A stretch of DNA of 64,000 nucleotides, from positions 318,101-382,100 of the forward strand of contig NZ_LPNO01000001.1 in assembly GCF_001952855.1 (NCBI RefSeq). The letters are read 5' to 3'. The DNA comes from Pseudomonas sp. ATCC PTA-122608. Its GTDB lineage: Bacteria > Pseudomonadota > Gammaproteobacteria > Pseudomonadales > Pseudomonadaceae. Within the stretch, counting starts at the first letter, position 1. The number at the start of each line of letters is the position of its first letter. This document shows, one piece after another, positions 44,617-53,371 of this stretch. The notes under the pieces are model-generated. The model was not told the DNA's origin. It worked only from the letters and a program-made list of their open reading frames with translations, and did not search any database. The position numbers and the translations under genes were made by a program.

Positions 44617-45501
44617 ATGCGCGCTCTACTCGTGCTGTTCAGTGTGTTGCTGCCGCTGTCGTTCGCGACGGCCCAGGCTGCCGACAAGCTTCAGCTGGTT
44701 ACCAGCTTCAGTATTCTTGACGACATGACCCATCAGGTTGGTGGCGATCATATCCAGATCAGCAACATGGTCGGCCCCGACGCCGACGCCCACACCTACG
44801 AACCGACGCCAGACGATGCCAAGGCCCTGCTCAACGCCAAGGTCATCATCAAGAACGGCCTGGGCTTCGAGCCTTGGCTGGATCGCCTGGTCACCAGCAC
44901 CGAGACCAAAGCGACGGTGGTCACCGCCAGTAAAGGCGTGCTGTCCCACACCATGGAAGAAGACGGCGAAACCATTCCCGACCCACACGCTTGGCACAAC
45001 CTGGCCAACACAGTGATCTACGTGAACAACATCACTAAGGCATTGATCGCCGCCGACCCGGCCAACAAGGCGGACTACGAGCACAACAGCCAGGTGTACC
45101 TGAAAGAAATCTACCGCCTGCTGGCTGAAGCCAAAGCCAAGTTCGGCGCCTTGCCACCGGGCAACCGTCGCATCGTGACCTCCCATGACGCCTTCGGTTA
45201 CCTGGGCCAGGCCTACGGTATCGAGTTCCTATCGCCTCAAGGCTTGTCCACCGAACGTGAACCGTCCGCCGCTGAAGTCGCCACGCTGATCACCCAGATC
45301 CGCAAAGACAAGGTCAAGGCCGTGTTCATGGAAAACATCAAGGACTCGCGCCTGCTCAAGCAGATCGCGGACGAAAGTGGCGCGCAAATCGGTGGCACGC
45401 TGTACTCGGACGCCTTGGCATCAGAAGGCCCGGCCAGCACCTTTACCGGCCTGTTCGAATACAACCTCAACACCCTGTGCGCGGCCCTGAGCAAGCCATG
45501 A
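44617..45501 (+). CDS. znuA: Zinc ABC transporter periplasmic binding protein, ZnuA-like
   Basis: Cluster A-I metal-binding protein of 294 residues. A signal peptide ends at AQAAD (about residue 22). Likely ligands are H59 (DAHTYEP), H124 (DPHAWHN), H190 (SHDAFGY) and D265 (LYSDAL). Three histidines with Asp favour zinc; manganese proteins such as PsaA carry Glu at the third place. The charged His-rich loop of typical ZnuA is reduced to a short HTMEEDGE segment. GAGGTG lies 8 bases before ATG 44617. The stop overlaps the next start (ATGA). Confidence 0.85.
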   Translation: MRALLVLFSVLLPLSFATAQAADKLQLVTSFSILDDMTHQVGGDHIQISNMVGPDADAHTYEPTPDDAKALLNAKVIIKNGLGFEPWLDRLVTSTETKATVVTASKGVLSHTMEEDGETIPDPHAWHNLANTVIYVNNITKALIAADPANKADYEHNSQVYLKEIYRLLAEAKAKFGALPPGNRRIVTSHDAFGYLGQAYGIEFLSPQGLSTEREPSAAEVATLITQIRKDKVKAVFMENIKDSRLLKQIADESGAQIGGTLYSDALASEGPASTFTGLFEYNLNTLCAALSKP

Positions 45502-45923
45502 AACCGAGCATGCTCGACCTGGAAAAGGCCGCCATCGGCAGCCGCTTTCCACTCGACCGCGTGCTCGACGCCCTGCCGTGGAACAGCGATGGCCTGATCG
45601 CCGCCATCGCCCAGCAACACGGCAGCGGCGAGGTGTTGATGCTGGCCTGGATGAACCGCCAGGCCCTCGACGAAACGTTGGCCACCGGGCAGGTCTGCTA
45701 CTGGTCCCGCTCGCGCCAGCAGTTGTGGCGCAAGGGCGAAACCTCCGGCCACTGGCAACTGCTGGTAGAGGCGCGCCTGGATTGCGACGGCGACGCCGTA
45801 TTGCTGATCGTCGACCAGCAAGGTCCGGCCTGCCACACCGGGCGACCCACCTGCTTCTACAACGCCATCGACGGCCGCCACGTACACATCCTTACCGCGC
45901 CCCTCCAGGAGCCTGCCCCATGA
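45498..45923 (+). CDS. hisI2: Phosphoribosyl-AMP cyclohydrolase paralog
   Basis: Opens the purine ring of phosphoribosyl-AMP in histidine synthesis, 141 residues with only the HisI domain. Seen: EVLMLAWMNRQALDETL at about 44-60, the magnesium triad region LDCDGDAVL at about 94-102, and the zinc cysteines in QGPACHTGRPTCFYN at about 109-123. The zinc ligands appear intact, so the advantage over the housekeeping copy under zinc limitation is not obvious from sequence. ATG at 45498 overlaps the znuA stop; the ATGA join to the next gene is also present. The number 2 denotes an assumed second copy. Confidence 0.85.
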   Translation: MKPSMLDLEKAAIGSRFPLDRVLDALPWNSDGLIAAIAQQHGSGEVLMLAWMNRQALDETLATGQVCYWSRSRQQLWRKGETSGHWQLLVEARLDCDGDAVLLIVDQQGPACHTGRPTCFYNAIDGRHVHILTAPLQEPAP

Positions 45924-46480
45924 TCCGCAAGAACCCTTCCGGCGATCTGCCCGTGATTGCCGAATCGGCCTACGTCGACAAAACCGCAATCATCTGCGGC
46001 AAGGTGATCATCGGCGAAAACGTCTTTGTCGGCCCTTACGCGGTGATCCGCGCCGACGAAGTCGACGCCAATGGCGACATGGACCCGATCACCATCGGCG
46101 CCAATTCAAATATCCAGGACGGCGTGGTGATCCACTCCAAATCCGGCGCCGCCGTGACCATCGGCGAGTTCACCTCCATCGCCCACCGCTCCATCGTTCA
46201 TGGCCCGTGCACTGTCGGCGACCGGGTGTTTATCGGCTTCAACAGTGTGCTGTTCAACTGCATCGTGGGTGACGGTTGCGTGGTGCGCCACAACTCGGTG
46301 GTCGACGGCCGCGATTTGCCCGCCGCGTTCTACGTGCCTTCCACCACCCGCATCGGCCCCAACACCGACCTGTCCCAGTTTCCGCCGGTGAGTGTCAGCG
46401 CTTCGGAGTTTTCCGAAGACGTGGCGCGCACCAACGTCGACCTGGTGCTGGGTTACAAAGCCCTGCAAAACGAGTTCTGA
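45920..46480 (+). CDS. Gamma-class carbonic anhydrase
   Basis: Left-handed beta-helix protein of 186 residues that interconverts carbon dioxide and bicarbonate. Hexapeptide turns are visible throughout. The three metal histidines are in VVIHSKSG, TSIAHRS and SIVHG; the Arg, Asp and Gln of the active site are in VIRADE and NSNIQDG. Gamma enzymes can work with iron or cobalt instead of zinc, which fits the zinc-saving island. AGGAG lies 8 bases before the ATG, and the start overlaps the hisI2 stop. It corresponds to PA5540. Confidence 0.88.
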   Translation: MIRKNPSGDLPVIAESAYVDKTAIICGKVIIGENVFVGPYAVIRADEVDANGDMDPITIGANSNIQDGVVIHSKSGAAVTIGEFTSIAHRSIVHGPCTVGDRVFIGFNSVLFNCIVGDGCVVRHNSVVDGRDLPAAFYVPSTTRIGPNTDLSQFPPVSVSASEFSEDVARTNVDLVLGYKALQNEF

Positions 46481-46482
46481 CC

Positions 46483-47820
46483 ATGAGCCGCCTGCTGATC
46501 CGCAACGCCCGCCTGGTGAATGAAGGCCAGGAATTCGAGGCTGACCTGCTGGTCGCCAATGGCCGCATCGAGAAGATCGCCAGCAGCATCGACAACGCCA
46601 ATGCCACCGTGGAAATCGACGCCCACGGCCAATGGCTGCTGCCGGGCATGATCGACGACCAAGTGCACTTCCGTGAACCCGGCGCGCCGGACAAAGGCAG
46701 TTTCTACAGCGAGTCCCGTGCAGCGGTGGCCGGTGGCATCACCAGTTTCATGGACATGCCCAATACCAACCCGGCGACGTTGAACCTGGAAGCCCTGGCC
46801 GACAAGAAGCGCCGCGCGGCGCTGCATTCGGTGGCCAACTATGGCTTTCATTTCGGGGTGAGCAACGACAACCTCGACACCGTGGCCGCGCTGGATCCGC
46901 GCGAGGTGGCCGGCGTCAAAGTCTTCATGGGCGCCTCCACCGGCAATATGCTGGTGGATAATCCGAAGATTCTCGAGCGCCTGTTCGCCGACGTGCCGAC
47001 CATTCTCCTGGCCCACTGCGAGCACACGCCCAGCATCCACGCCAGCGAGCAACGGATGCGCGAGCGTTTCGGCGAGCACATTCCTGCCGTGGCTCACCCG
47101 CTGATTCGCGATGCCGAAGCCTGCTATCGCTCGTCGTCTTTAGCCGTGGAACTGGCCAAGCGGCATGGCACGCGCCTGCATGTGTTGCACATCACCAGCG
47201 CGCGGGAATTGGTGCTGTTCGAAGACAAACCCCTGGCGGAAAAACGCATCACGGCGGAAGTCTGCCTGCATCACCTCTTGTTCGATGACCGCGACTACGC
47301 GCGCCTCGGCCACCAGATCAAATGCAACCCGGCGATCAAGACACGCGCCGACCGCGACGCCCTGCGCCTGGCATTGTTGAGTGATCGTCTGGATGTGATT
47401 GGCAGTGATCATGCGCCGCACACTTGGGCGCAAAAACAGCTGCCGTATCGCGAAGCGCCGTCAGGCTTGCCGCTGGTGCAACACGCCCTGCCGGCGCTGC
47501 TGGAACTGGTCGCCGACGGCTTGCTGCCGCTGACCACCCTGGTGGCAAAGACCAGCCATCGCGTCGCGGACCTGTTTGCGATCCCCGACCGCGGCTACCT
47601 GCGGGAAGGCTATTGGGCCGACCTGGTACTGATCAAACCCGAGCCCCATGGCAAGCCCGTCAGCAGCCAGCCGATTATGGCCCGTTGCGGCTGGACGCCC
47701 TTCGCCGAGCGCAGCTTCCGGCACAGCGTCAGCACCACGCTGGTCTCCGGCCACCTGGCCTGGCACGACGGGCGCGTGCACGACAGTTGCCAGGGGTTGC
47801 CGCTGCATTTCCAGCGTTGA
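46483..47820 (+). CDS. pyrC2: Dihydroorotase paralog
   Basis: Closes carbamoyl aspartate to dihydroorotate in pyrimidine synthesis. The protein has 445 residues. The metal signature reads MIDDQVHFREPG at about 59-70: the first His of the usual HxH is Gln. The rest is present: the bridging Lys in GVKVFMGAS, HCEHTPS, VLHITSAREL and IGSDHAPHT. The same DQVH form occurs, from memory, in other PyrC enzymes of this subgroup. A one-metal site would suit zinc limitation, but this is inference. It is the last gene of the folE2-znu run and starts 2 bp after the carbonic anhydrase. Confidence 0.9.
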   Translation: MSRLLIRNARLVNEGQEFEADLLVANGRIEKIASSIDNANATVEIDAHGQWLLPGMIDDQVHFREPGAPDKGSFYSESRAAVAGGITSFMDMPNTNPATLNLEALADKKRRAALHSVANYGFHFGVSNDNLDTVAALDPREVAGVKVFMGASTGNMLVDNPKILERLFADVPTILLAHCEHTPSIHASEQRMRERFGEHIPAVAHPLIRDAEACYRSSSLAVELAKRHGTRLHVLHITSARELVLFEDKPLAEKRITAEVCLHHLLFDDRDYARLGHQIKCNPAIKTRADRDALRLALLSDRLDVIGSDHAPHTWAQKQLPYREAPSGLPLVQHALPALLELVADGLLPLTTLVAKTSHRVADLFAIPDRGYLREGYWADLVLIKPEPHGKPVSSQPIMARCGWTPFAERSFRHSVSTTLVSGHLAWHDGRVHDSCQGLPLHFQR

Positions 47821-47850
47821 AGAGAATCAGGAACTGGCAATCCAATCGAA

Positions 47851-47940
47851 TGTGGGAGCGGGCTTGCTCGCGAATGCAGTAGGTCAGTCGCCACATGTAT
47901 TAACTGATCCACCGCATTCGCGAGCAAGCCCGCTCCCACA
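47851..47940. repeat. REPIN 5, 90-bp GG type
   Basis: Perfect arms TGTGGGAGCGGGCTTGCTCG and its reverse complement enclose a 42-bp centre. It lies between the convergent pyrC2 and DUF3617 genes. Confidence 0.95.
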
Positions 47941-47963
47941 TTTTGATCGGGGTTTATCTTAGG

Positions 47964-48485
47964 TTAAGCGCGCGGCTTGACGGTGCCGCAGTTGCTGCCC
48001 AACCACTGCGCGTGGGTGTCCAGGCTGCCCTTCTGCTGAATGCCGGTGGCATTGAAGGTACCGTTGACGGTGGTGGTGAATTCCTGCTGGCTCTGGAACG
48101 TCGCCACGCCGGTGCCCTGGGCTTTCGGGCAACTGAAACGGAATTTCCACTGGTTACCGGTCTTGTCCGTCACTTCCTGCTTGCACCCGGATTGCGGGTC
48201 GGTCAGTGGGATGGAATCGGACGCCACCTGGGCCGGGGTCAGGCACACCTGCACGCCTTTGCCGGCCATGGTGATGCCTTGCTTCTCGAGCATGGCGCGT
48301 TGTTCCGGGGTCATCTGTTGCTTGAGCTGACCGAGGATCAGCGACAAGTCCGGCAGGTCCTGGTTATCGACCTTCATATTGCTGGTGGTCAATTCCCACA
48401 AGCCCGGCGCCAACATCTGCGCTTGCGCCGCCACGGGCAGCGTTAAACCAACAACCATGGCCAAACCAAGCAGACGAGCATTCAT
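47964..48485 (-). CDS. DUF3617 periplasmic protein
   Basis: Protein of 173 residues with a signal peptide (cleavage after AQAQ at about residue 23) and a DUF3617 domain, which typically starts with PGLWELT as here (about 26-32). Conserved Cys residues are seen in VCLTPAQV, SGCKQEV, FSCPKA and SNCGTV. No reaction is known for the family. ATG at 48485 was chosen because AGGAG lies 8 bases upstream. It stands alone. Confidence 0.85.
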   Translation of the reverse strand: MNARLLGLAMVVGLTLPVAAQAQMLAPGLWELTTSNMKVDNQDLPDLSLILGQLKQQMTPEQRAMLEKQGITMAGKGVQVCLTPAQVASDSIPLTDPQSGCKQEVTDKTGNQWKFRFSCPKAQGTGVATFQSQQEFTTTVNGTFNATGIQQKGSLDTHAQWLGSNCGTVKPRA

Positions 48486-48615
48486 CGGGTAACTCCTGGG
48501 CAATTGTCGGCGTTAGACGCCGCAAAAGCGCCAGTGTTGCACAGCAAATAAAATAGCGACATTCGTGGCCGAACATGGTCTGTTAGGCACTTGTTTGTCA
48601 GGAGTACCGTTGTCC

Positions 48616-50055
48616 ATGGATTTCTTTGGCCCACACCTGCTCGCCTATTTCATTGCCACCCTGCATTTTCTGGGCACTCTCGCCGCCATCCATGCGGTGC
48701 TGACCGTCAGGACCGCCCAAGGCTCGATTGCCTGGGCCTTGTCGCTGATGTTCATCCCTTACCTGACGCTGATTCCCTACCTGATCTTTGGCCGCAGTAC
48801 CTTCGACGCCTACATTCAGGCGCGTCGCCAGGCCAACCAGGAAATGCACAAGGCGATTACCGAGCTGAACTGGCGCCCTTGGGTCGAAGAGGCACTGGCC
48901 GCGCGCAATTCCCACGCTTACGCCTCGCTGCGGGCCATGCCGAAGCTGGGCCGCATGCCCTGCCTGGCGAACAATCAGGTGCGCTTGTTGATCAATGGCG
49001 AGGCTACCTTCAGCGCAATTTTCGAGGCGATCCGCTCGGCGAAGACCGCCGTGCTGTTCCAGTTCTTCATCATTCATGACGATGAACTCGGCCGCCAACT
49101 GCACACCTTGCTCAAGGAAAAGGCCGCCGAAGGCGTCTCCATTTTCGTCCTGTATGACCGTATCGGCAGCCACGCCCTGCCCCACCGTTATGTGCAGTCG
49201 CTGCGGGACGCCGGGGTGCAGGTCAAGGCATTCGCCACCCGCAGTGGCTGGCTCAACCGCTTCCAGGTCAACTTCCGCAACCATCGCAAGATTGTGGTGG
49301 TCGACGGCATTACCGGGTTTGTCGGCGGGCATAACGTCGGCGATGAATACCTGGGCAAAAAGCCGCCCCTGGCACCGTGGCGTGACACCCATGTGCAAGT
49401 CAGCGGACCAGTGGTGGCGTGCCTGCAGGAATCCTTTGCCGAGGACTGGTTCTGGGCCGCGCGGGAGTTGCCGCCGCTGCTGCTGCCGGATACCTACCCG
49501 GACGACGGCGTGCTCTGCCAATTACTCGCCAGCGGCCCGGCGGATCCCTACGAGACCTGCTCGCTGTTTTTCGTCGAGGCGATTCATGCGGCGACCGAGC
49601 GGGTGTGGATCACCAGCCCGTATTTCATACCCGATGAGGCGGTGTTTGCGGCATTGAGGTTGGCGGTACTGCGCGGGGTGGATGTGCGCCTGTTACTGCC
49701 GTCACGGCCGGATCACCGCATCGTCTACGCCGCTTCCAGCCTGTACGCGATCGAAGCCGTGCGCGCCGGGGTGCGGGTATTCCGCTATACACCGGGGTTC
49801 CTGCATCAGAAGGTGGTGTTGGTAGACAGTGAGATCAGCGCCATCGGCAGTGCGAACCTGGATAACCGTTCATTCCGGCTGAATTTCGAAGTGATGTTGC
49901 TGACCGTGGATGAGACCTTCGCCAGCCAGGTAGAGCACATGCTGCTGGATGACTTCGCCCAGGCCCACGAAATCAGCCAGGAAGAAAACCGCCAGACCCA
50001 CCGCTTGCAACAACTGGGCATGCGGGTCGCGCGCCTGATTTCTCCGATCCTGTAG
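48616..50055 (+). CDS. clsA: Cardiolipin synthase A
   Basis: Condenses two phosphatidylglycerols to cardiolipin at the inner membrane. The protein has 479 residues. Two N-terminal helices (about 8-60) precede two phospholipase-D-type HKD motifs: HRKIVVVD with GGHN at about 218-235, and HQKVVLVD with GSANLDNRS at about 398-416. AGGAG lies 11 bases before ATG 48616. The stop codon TAG (50053-50055) lies inside the first bases of REPIN 6. The neighbour across the REPIN is cfa, another phospholipid-modifying enzyme. Confidence 0.92.
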   Translation: MDFFGPHLLAYFIATLHFLGTLAAIHAVLTVRTAQGSIAWALSLMFIPYLTLIPYLIFGRSTFDAYIQARRQANQEMHKAITELNWRPWVEEALAARNSHAYASLRAMPKLGRMPCLANNQVRLLINGEATFSAIFEAIRSAKTAVLFQFFIIHDDELGRQLHTLLKEKAAEGVSIFVLYDRIGSHALPHRYVQSLRDAGVQVKAFATRSGWLNRFQVNFRNHRKIVVVDGITGFVGGHNVGDEYLGKKPPLAPWRDTHVQVSGPVVACLQESFAEDWFWAARELPPLLLPDTYPDDGVLCQLLASGPADPYETCSLFFVEAIHAATERVWITSPYFIPDEAVFAALRLAVLRGVDVRLLLPSRPDHRIVYAASSLYAIEAVRAGVRVFRYTPGFLHQKVVLVDSEISAIGSANLDNRSFRLNFEVMLLTVDETFASQVEHMLLDDFAQAHEISQEENRQTHRLQQLGMRVARLISPIL

Positions 50056-50150
50056 GAGCGAGCTTGCTCGCGAAGAACGTTAACGATGACGCGTTCATTC
50101 TGGATAAACGCGGCGTCCTCAAGTTTTTCGCGAGCAAGCTCGCTCCTACA
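50051..50150. repeat. REPIN 6, 100-bp AG type
   Basis: Perfect arms TGTAGGAGCGAGCTTGCTCG and its reverse complement flank a 52-bp centre. Its TGTAG end provides the clsA stop codon. It lies between convergent clsA and cfa. Confidence 0.95.
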
Positions 50151-50161
50151 GGTACCGGGGT

Positions 50162-51346
50162 TTACTGGTACAGATCATCCCGCGTCCACGGCAGCTCATG
50201 GCTACCATCGGCATGGGGTTTCACCGCCAGAATCTGATGCAGGTTGATCCAGCCCCGGGCAAACGCATAGGCACAACCGGCAAGGTACAGGCGCCAGATG
50301 CGCAAGGCCTGCTCCGGCACCATCTTGCCCGCCGCCTCCAGGTTATCTTCCAGGCGCTCGCTCCAGTGATCCAGGGTGCGCGCGTAATGCAGGCGCAGGC
50401 TTTCGACGTCGACCACTTCCAGGCCCACGTCGCTGATCTCGGCTGTCATCATCGACAGGTGCGGCAACTCGCCATTGGGAAAAACATAACGCTCAATAAA
50501 ATCCCCGGCACCACGGCCTACGGGCCGGCCATCAATATGCTTGGCGGTAATCCCGTGGTTCATCACCAGGCCGCCCTCTCGCACCGCGCCGTAGAGAATC
50601 TTGCAGTACTCCGCCAGGTTGGCGTGGCCGACGTGTTCAAACATGCCCACGCTCACCACCTTGTCAAACCGGCCATCCTGGGGCAAGTCGCGGTAGTCGA
50701 GCAGCGTCAACTCAACCTGGTCTTCCAGGCCTTCGGCTCTCACCCGTTCCTGGGCCAGTTCCAGTTGTTCCTTGCTCAGTGTGATGCCAAACACCTTGAC
50801 CCCGAATTCCCGCGCGGCATACCGCGCCAGCCCGCCCCAACCGCAACCCACGTCGAGCAAATATTCCCCCGGCTGCAGCCGCAATTTGCGGCACAGGTGG
50901 CGGAATTTGTCTTGTTGGGCTTGATCGAGGGATTCGCTGCCGGTCTCGAAATACCCGCAGGAATAGGCCATGTCACGGTCCAGCCACAGCTGGTAGAACT
51001 CGTTGGACAAGTCGTAATGGTAGGAAATAGCGGCTGCGTCGGTGGCCTTGTCGTGGATCGAGCGCACCGGACGAGTGTCCTCGTCGTCATTCACCAGGGC
51101 ATGACTCAACTCGTCCACGACCCTGATCACTTCGGAAATGGAGCCTTCCAGCTCCAGTTTGCCCTCGACGAAGGCTTCGCCCAGTGAATCGAGCGTCGGA
51201 TGGCTGAGGGTTGAAACCATCATGGGGTCCTTGACCACAATGGTGACACTGGGATCCGGGCCCAGATTGAATTCATGGCCGTCCCAGAGTCGAAGACGCA
51301 GCGGTAGCTGAAGATTCTGTAAGGCCGGTGGAAGTTGCGCGAGCAT
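50162..51346 (-). CDS. cfa: Cyclopropane-fatty-acyl-phospholipid synthase
   Basis: Adds a methylene from S-adenosylmethionine to double bonds of membrane phospholipids, usually as cells enter stationary phase. The protein has 394 residues. Seen: the SAM site LLDVGCGWGGLARYAA at about 163-178, YHYDLSNEFYQLWLDRDMAYSC-type sequence near 108-128, and FIERYVFPNGELPH near 282-295. A purine-rich AAGGGGGG precedes the ATG. The upstream region holds an RpoS-like -10 element and a 16-bp palindrome. It is convergent with clsA. Confidence 0.93.
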   Translation of the reverse strand: MLAQLPPALQNLQLPLRLRLWDGHEFNLGPDPSVTIVVKDPMMVSTLSHPTLDSLGEAFVEGKLELEGSISEVIRVVDELSHALVNDDEDTRPVRSIHDKATDAAAISYHYDLSNEFYQLWLDRDMAYSCGYFETGSESLDQAQQDKFRHLCRKLRLQPGEYLLDVGCGWGGLARYAAREFGVKVFGITLSKEQLELAQERVRAEGLEDQVELTLLDYRDLPQDGRFDKVVSVGMFEHVGHANLAEYCKILYGAVREGGLVMNHGITAKHIDGRPVGRGAGDFIERYVFPNGELPHLSMMTAEISDVGLEVVDVESLRLHYARTLDHWSERLEDNLEAAGKMVPEQALRIWRLYLAGCAYAFARGWINLHQILAVKPHADGSHELPWTRDDLYQ

Positions 51347-51362
51347 GAGTAGTCCCCCCTTG

Positions 51363-51388
51363 TTTCAGACGTCTGAAATGAGGGTAGA
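51363..51388 (-). promoter_or_regulatory. RpoS-like -10 element and palindrome before cfa
   Basis: On the minus strand TCTACCCT (51388-51381) resembles the RpoS -10 pattern KCTAYRCT. Just downstream, TTTCAGACGTCTGAAA (51378-51363) is a perfect 16-bp palindrome at the expected transcription start, 17 bp before the ATG. Confidence 0.45.
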
Positions 51389-51433
51389 CCATCCACGGAA
51401 AAATTAGCAGGCTATCGAATCAATAGCGCTTTT

Positions 51434-52219
51434 CTATGGTGCCCGCCGCTGGAGCAAACCGTCCTGGATCCACTGTTTCAGCCAGGTAACCGCTTGCAAT
51501 GGCGCGCCCTCCTGGTAAGTGACTGCCAACTCGGCACACAGTTCGGAAAAACTCCAGCCACTGCTGACCATGCCTGTCAGCGCGCTGGTTTCAGCCGCTT
51601 CCAGGCTGCGGTACTGGCAAACATTCTGATGCCGCCAAACGAGGCAGACCTGCGCCAACGGCAGGGCCTCACTGCCGGGAAAGTCCCACTCACCCTTGCT
51701 GGCGCGCCAGATGCCCAGGCTGTTGAAGGCACACATCACCTGCTGCACCGAAGGTGCGAGCTGCACCCGCAGCCCTGGCCAGTCTTCGGGCGGCAGCGAT
51801 GCCATGTCCTGCACTGTCAGAGGCTCGCCCTGCGGCGCATCAAAGGCCAGGGTGAAAGCCCATTCCAGCCGCGCCAATTCGGCCAACGGCAAACCTTGCC
51901 CGGCGTAATGCTCGACGATAAACCCGGGTAAACGCTCGCCAAACCAGCGCAGGCTGTAATGGGCCGAGGGGTAACGCCGGATATAGGCCGAACCCAGCTG
52001 CGCAAACTCCTCATCCCCCAGCCAATACCAGACGGCGCTGAAGTCATCGCGCAGCACTTCCTGCAACCGGGCGTGATAGGCGTTGTGGTAAATCGCCAGG
52101 CCCGTGTCGACATCCAGGGTCGGGCCGCCAATCAAGGTGGCGCTGAAGCTGTTGCTGGCAGTGGACGTCTCGGCCAGCAAATGCTGCTCAAACGCCAATT
52201 GCCAATCGATCAGGCGCAT
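51434..52219 (-). CDS. bufC: DUF2063 partner protein of the bufferin cluster (BufC/GigB-like)
   Basis: Partner protein of 261 residues, with an N-terminal DUF2063 domain (WQLAFEQHLL at about 6-15; TGLAIYHNAYHARLQEVLRD at about 39-58; YPSAHYSLRWFG). In bufferin and gig clusters it is needed, with the DUF692 enzyme, for modification of the precursor; it is thought to bind precursor or enzyme. The start lies 10 bases inside the bufB 3' end, so translation is coupled. An older label for the family is DNA-binding protein, with little support. Confidence 0.85.
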   Translation of the reverse strand: MRLIDWQLAFEQHLLAETSTASNSFSATLIGGPTLDVDTGLAIYHNAYHARLQEVLRDDFSAVWYWLGDEEFAQLGSAYIRRYPSAHYSLRWFGERLPGFIVEHYAGQGLPLAELARLEWAFTLAFDAPQGEPLTVQDMASLPPEDWPGLRVQLAPSVQQVMCAFNSLGIWRASKGEWDFPGSEALPLAQVCLVWRHQNVCQYRSLEAAETSALTGMVSSGWSFSELCAELAVTYQEGAPLQAVTWLKQWIQDGLLQRRAP

Positions 52220-53055
52220 AACGCTCTCCTGTCCAATGCGCTCGCGCCCAGTTCGCGGGCTTTGCTCAGTTCGTCGAGCAGTTCCTGGAACGGCGGGAAA
52301 TGGTCATCGCGCTCCAGCAAGGTCGAGACCGGCCCAAGATGCTCCAGAGTCTGCTGATACAGCGCCCACACCGGATCGCATACCGGATGGTCGTGCGTGT
52401 CGATCACATAGTCGCCGTAATCCATGTGCCCGGCCAAATGCAGTTGGCGGATGCTTTCGGGCGGCAGGTTGCGGATAAACGTCCAGGCATCGAAGCCGTG
52501 GTTGCGTGAGCTGACGTACACATTGTTCACGTCCAGCAACAGCTGGCAGCCGGTGAGATGGGTCAGGGCGTTGAGAAACTCCCACTCGGTAAACTCATCT
52601 GCCTTGGAGCGTACATAGCTGGAGACGTTTTCCAGCACCAAGGGACGCTGCAACACATCCTGCACTTGCCGTACGCGACCGGCCACGTGGTACAGGCTTT
52701 CTTCGGTGTAAGGCAGCGGCAGCAGGTCATGCAACTGGTGCGCATTGCCGCGGCTCCAGCACAAGTGATCGGAAATCCACGCCGGCTGGATGCGCTCGGA
52801 GAGCTGCTTGAGTTGCTTCAGGTAATCGATATCGAGGGCATGGGGCCCGCCGATGGACAGGGACACGCCATGCATCACCAGGGGATAACGCTCGGCTATC
52901 GCGTCCAGGTAATACAAAGCCTTGCCGCCCTGCACCAGATAATTCTCGGAGATCACTTCGAACCAATCCACGGCCGGCGATTGTTCGAGGATCTGCTGGT
53001 AGTACTCGCTGCGTAAACCCAGGCCGTAACCCAGACTCGGAAGGGAAGCGGACAT
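52210..53055 (-). CDS. bufB: MNIO-family (DUF692) RiPP-modifying enzyme, BufB/GigA-like
   Basis: Multinuclear non-heme iron oxygenase of 281 residues, TIM-barrel fold. Family members convert precursor cysteines into thiooxazoles or related groups. Likely iron ligands are in VMHGVSLSIGG, SDHLCWSRG, LENVSSYV, DVNNVYVSSRNH, LHLAGHMDYG, DTHDHPVCD and LLERDDHFP, all intact. It follows the precursor gene by 64 bp and overlaps bufC. The first residues GYGLGLRSEYYQQIL are typical. The gene order precursor-DUF692-DUF2063 is that of bufferin operons; a DoxX gene, common in such operons, is missing. Confidence 0.92.
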   Translation of the reverse strand: MSASLPSLGYGLGLRSEYYQQILEQSPAVDWFEVISENYLVQGGKALYYLDAIAERYPLVMHGVSLSIGGPHALDIDYLKQLKQLSERIQPAWISDHLCWSRGNAHQLHDLLPLPYTEESLYHVAGRVRQVQDVLQRPLVLENVSSYVRSKADEFTEWEFLNALTHLTGCQLLLDVNNVYVSSRNHGFDAWTFIRNLPPESIRQLHLAGHMDYGDYVIDTHDHPVCDPVWALYQQTLEHLGPVSTLLERDDHFPPFQELLDELSKARELGASALDRRALCA

Positions 53056-53119
53056 AAAACACTCCTGGGGAAAGTGTCCGCAGCGGCGGGGGCCCGCTGC
53101 GGTTGCACTCGGTTGTCGG

Positions 53120-53371
53120 TTACTCGCCGACTTTGCCGCCTTTCTGGTCGCACATCGCTTTGCTCATCGACAAGAAGCCCTGGCCTTTGCAAGAGCCCAT
53201 GCCTTTGCACGCGTGGTCTTTGGTCTTGCAATCGTTCTGGCCTTTGCAAGCGTTGACGCCATAGCAATGGACCTGGGCGTCTGCTGCCTGCACCTGAGTG
53301 GCAACACCGGCAAACATGCCAGCAGCGGCGATAGCGAGGGCGGCACCAGCAGCAGCGGATTTGATGTTCAT
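53120..53371 (-). CDS. bufA: Bufferin-type RiPP precursor (DUF2282)
   Basis: Precursor of 83 residues. It has an N-terminal signal peptide (hydrophobic core AAAGAALAIAAAGMFAG, cleavage after VQA at about residue 29) and a core with six cysteines at 36, 42, 48, 55, 61 and 74. Three of them sit in ACKG or SCKG repeats spaced 6-7 residues apart (ACKGQNDC, ACKGMGSCKG). Bufferins are exported, cysteine-modified peptides that chelate copper; the related gig genes respond to gold and copper. GAGGA lies 8 bases before the ATG. The leader also carries a small hairpin. Identity with a characterised bufferin was not tested. Confidence 0.9.
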   Translation of the reverse strand: MNIKSAAAGAALAIAAAGMFAGVATQVQAADAQVHCYGVNACKGQNDCKTKDHACKGMGSCKGQGFLSMSKAMCDQKGGKVGE

